Source: JALZCH01 sp036387315 (lineage in GTDB: Bacteria; Acidobacteriota; Blastocatellia; Pyrinomonadales; Pyrinomonadaceae). Taken from it: a DNA stretch of 16,402 nt. Below, in pieces: positions 15,401 through 16,402 of the stretch. The stretch spans positions 1 through 16,402 of the forward strand of contig DASVTY010000019.1 in NCBI GenBank assembly GCA_036387315.1, given 5' to 3'. Each line of letters opens with the position of its first letter. Positions within the stretch are counted from its first letter, which is position 1. The position numbers and the translations under genes are program-made. The notes under the pieces are model-generated. The model did no database searches, was not told the origin of the DNA, and was given only the letters and a program-made list of their open reading frames with translations.

Positions 15401-15826
15401 ATCGTTCCGCAAGCGCAATTCCGAGACAGAGAAGGTAATCAAATTTTTATTCCGCCATTCACAGTTCCGGTCGGCGGAAACGCGCTGGCAATCCTTAATC
15501 TCGAAGCGCGCGTGCCGCTGACAAGTTTCTTTCAAGCCGTTCCGTTTTATGACGGGGGCAATGTTTTCCGCCGCGTCGGCGAGATTTTCAAGCCGCGCGC
15601 GTCAACTCCAGCCGACGTTGACAATTATAATTTGCGGGCGTTATGGACGAACACAGTCGGTTTGGGCGTCCGCTTAAGGCTGCCGATTGGCGGTTCGTTT
15701 GCGGTTGATTACGGCTATTTGCTCAACCCGCCGGAATTTCTCGTTCCGCAAACCGCGCCCGCCCCGCCCGCAGTTTACCGTCTGCGACAGGGACAATTGC
15801 ATTTCCGCTTCACGCAAGCGTTTTAA
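12488..15826 (+). CDS. bamA: BamA/Omp85-family outer-membrane assembly protein with about seven POTRA domains
   Basis: A 1112-residue protein. A signal peptide (1-39, cleavage AFA|QN) precedes a long periplasmic arm and a C-terminal beta-barrel (about 661-1112). By strand-helix-helix-strand pattern I count seven POTRA-like units, at roughly 48-124, 125-213, 214-291, 292-399, 400-493, 494-578 and 579-660. Clear repeat starts include LRLTEIRITGTDKLP and VSDVEIVGNTAFSDDRL. The barrel has the Omp85 loop-6 motif as LRGF (958-961) and ends in Phe (FRFTQAF), the usual outer-membrane C-terminal signal. Cys355/376 lie in POTRA4 and Cys844/863 in a barrel loop. An EF-hand-like acidic loop lies at 930-941. 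The frame opens at a TTG at 12464, but the ATG at 12488 gives the standard signal peptide and is preferred. It follows tamB by 30 bp, so the two are probably one operon. TamA is less likely because TamA has three POTRAs. Confidence 0.93.
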   Translation: MNFIKPTKARRAFLYFAAPFLRSAILFLALCFAPSSAFAQNDFEDVPISAVEVTFENSGQDAVMRERLENIARQNLDNNYSAVKTREALQALYESKQVAAARVEVLEAGNQSQRSLRVRFVVRRTLSIERVVLNLGAQEGEKDITEQELLLRLNLLTPGTTVSQRALEQSADQIQSYLRLRGYYNAQVSFTQQPSERETRVNTVFNVVPGTQARVGTFNLNIVGFDNAKLLDELQLKTGKYFTRERLNEDIDKIRGELVEADFLGANIQDPKITLDSENNRVDIEITGNVNAKVEVKIENEAGKEIDLSEATQRNLLPIKREGTLDFSAIVEGERRLENHFQEQGYFFAEVTPVCGIEQITPDEAATFLNNSQAACNLLSGTNFQGREAHVTYRANLNRRLRLTEIRITGTDKLPIEEVRPALRSQEANALGIIPVVGYGRGYTSREILADDVGTIRTLMRELGYRQADARALQGVSPDGENLIITFAVTEGLLTRVSDVEIVGNTAFSDDRLKAELPPLAGREWSRARMRTGNTRILDLYAREGYIEARSEFSTEDVPSQNPNEKAVKVIYTIKQEGAKTFINRILPVGNENVKNESILESIPIKPGQLLQADQLTESERNLYATDAFRQANITTEPAGTKDDGTGELRDVFINIEESPPRILSYGGGYSTDEGARGFVDIRHVNLLGRLYQGGARIQMSQRQQLVQLNFTNPRFMREASGRFAPLTFTAQYLRDTGVTRFFRTTLDKGAMGIVQRLDEEGNPIDEFGAKTGEPSINRLSFNLETSRTLSRRTRSLLFVRYRYEDVRIFNTASLLVAPLLQPDRIVRISGVGATFARDTRQNCNNRRSLLERIRTGEEGDPCRYNATDATTGDFLSVDYQLSAQFLGGNVSFNRINATYQRYFQFKRLNNTVLAGRATLGAASLFSVRDRDGNGTIDETDRSLPISERFFGGGSTTLRGFAFEEAGPRRVIVPQAQFRDREGNQIFIPPFTVPVGGNALAILNLEARVPLTSFFQAVPFYDGGNVFRRVGEIFKPRASTPADVDNYNLRALWTNTVGLGVRLRLPIGGSFAVDYGYLLNPPEFLVPQTAPAPPAVYRLRQGQLHFRFTQAF

Positions 15827-16402
15827 AAAAGTGACGGTTGGTTTTCGAGTTCTGAAAAATCCGTCGTTTCCTGACGAAACATTCGTTTCAATTTGTTAAC
15901 GCTGGTCGGGGCGAAGCCTTCGTAAAAGTTTGAGAAATAAACGAACATCGGAGCTTTTATTTCGGACAAAACTTCAAACCACAGCCACAAATTTTCATCC
16001 TGTTTTCGCTGAATGCAATCAAACCGGGTCAAATCTCGCTCGCCCATAAACCGGACGTAAACGAAATCGGCGGTTAATTTTCCGGCGGCTTCAAACATAA
16101 ATTGGCGCGGGATAAAACTGCTTTCAGTTAATGATAGCGAGACATTATATTTCCGTAAAACGTCGAGCGTTTCGCCTTTAAACCACGAGCGGCTGCGGAA
16201 TTCGACCGCAAACCGAATCTCTTTCGGAAGGCGCGGAAGAAATTCCAGCAATGCGCGCACTCGCTCTTCGTCGGCTTCAAACTGCGGCGGCAGTTGAATC
16301 AAAACGGCGGCGAGCTTTTCTTTTAGAGTTAATGCGCGCTCGCAAAATTCATCGAGCGCCGGAAACGACGCTTTTTGCAAACCCGCGTCGTGCGTTATCT
16401 CT
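15823..16402 (-). CDS. DUF72 (YecE-like) family protein, C-terminal part
   Basis: The frame is open from the right edge to a TAA at 15825-15823, giving about 193 residues; the N-terminal part lies outside the window. An internal TTG at 16380 is not the start, because the frame continues upstream with family-like sequence (EITHDAGLQKASF). Family marks include VLIQLPPQFEADEERV, the conserved FAVEFRSRSWF segment, ADFVYVRFMG, and a late MFVYFSNFYEGFAP stretch. DUF72 proteins have a TIM-barrel-like fold and no established biochemical function. The gene is convergent with bamA, and the two stop codons share bases in TTAA (15823-15826). Confidence 0.88.
   Translation of the reverse strand, partial: EITHDAGLQKASFPALDEFCERALTLKEKLAAVLIQLPPQFEADEERVRALLEFLPRLPKEIRFAVEFRSRSWFKGETLDVLRKYNVSLSLTESSFIPRQFMFEAAGKLTADFVYVRFMGERDLTRFDCIQRKQDENLWLWFEVLSEIKAPMFVYFSNFYEGFAPTSVNKLKRMFRQETTDFSELENQPSLF

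Overview
This window looks like chromosomal core-genome DNA from a Gram-negative (diderm) bacterium. It encodes a TamB/BamA outer-membrane assembly pair and a LolC/E-type lipoprotein-release permease. Moderate GC, weak Shine-Dalgarno sequences, a TamB-BamA operon outside the usual proteobacterial layout, and intergenic 7-bp-period palindromes would fit Acidobacteriota (for example Blastocatellia). That assignment is inference only; no rRNA or other marker is present.

Layout, left to right. (1) 1-125, minus: 5' end of a gene for a secreted protein, cut by the window edge. (2) 126-523: non-coding, with candidate leader hairpins, a candidate -10 box and a perfect 36-bp inverted repeat of heptamers just past clpC. 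(3) 524-4254, minus: a LolC/E-like permease followed by a ClpC-type AAA+ unfoldase with a shortened middle domain. (4) 4255-4376: divergent control region with a 15-bp site that matches the E. coli Lrp consensus and overlaps a candidate -10. (5) 4377-5900, plus: an Lrp/AsnC regulator and, 24 bp later, an EamA-family exporter. The exporter's C-terminus runs into one arm of a 26-bp inverted repeat (5866-5987). (6) 6078-7202, plus: a RibBA-like protein whose GTP cyclohydrolase II half has lost all three zinc cysteines (RibBX-like). (7) 7203-7281: head-to-head heptamer arrays. (8) 7286-15826, plus: a 1723-residue TamB with five 36-residue tandem repeats, then a BamA with seven apparent POTRA domains and an EF-hand-like loop. 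(9) 15823-16402, minus: partial DUF72 (YecE-like) gene, convergent with bamA and sharing stop-codon bases with it.

Functional reading. TamB and BamA probably act together in moving and folding outer-membrane proteins. The Lrp-like protein probably controls itself and the neighbouring exporter, perhaps for an amino acid. The RibBX-like protein should make the four-carbon riboflavin precursor but not open GTP.

The most unusual feature is a set of different sequence families that all have an exact 7-bp period. One lies after clpC, one between ribB and tamB, and one forms an in-frame 63-bp insertion (21 codons) inside the permease gene. They resemble in kind the heptanucleotide STRR repeats known from cyanobacteria. 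No CRISPR array, tRNA, rRNA, transposase or phage gene was seen.
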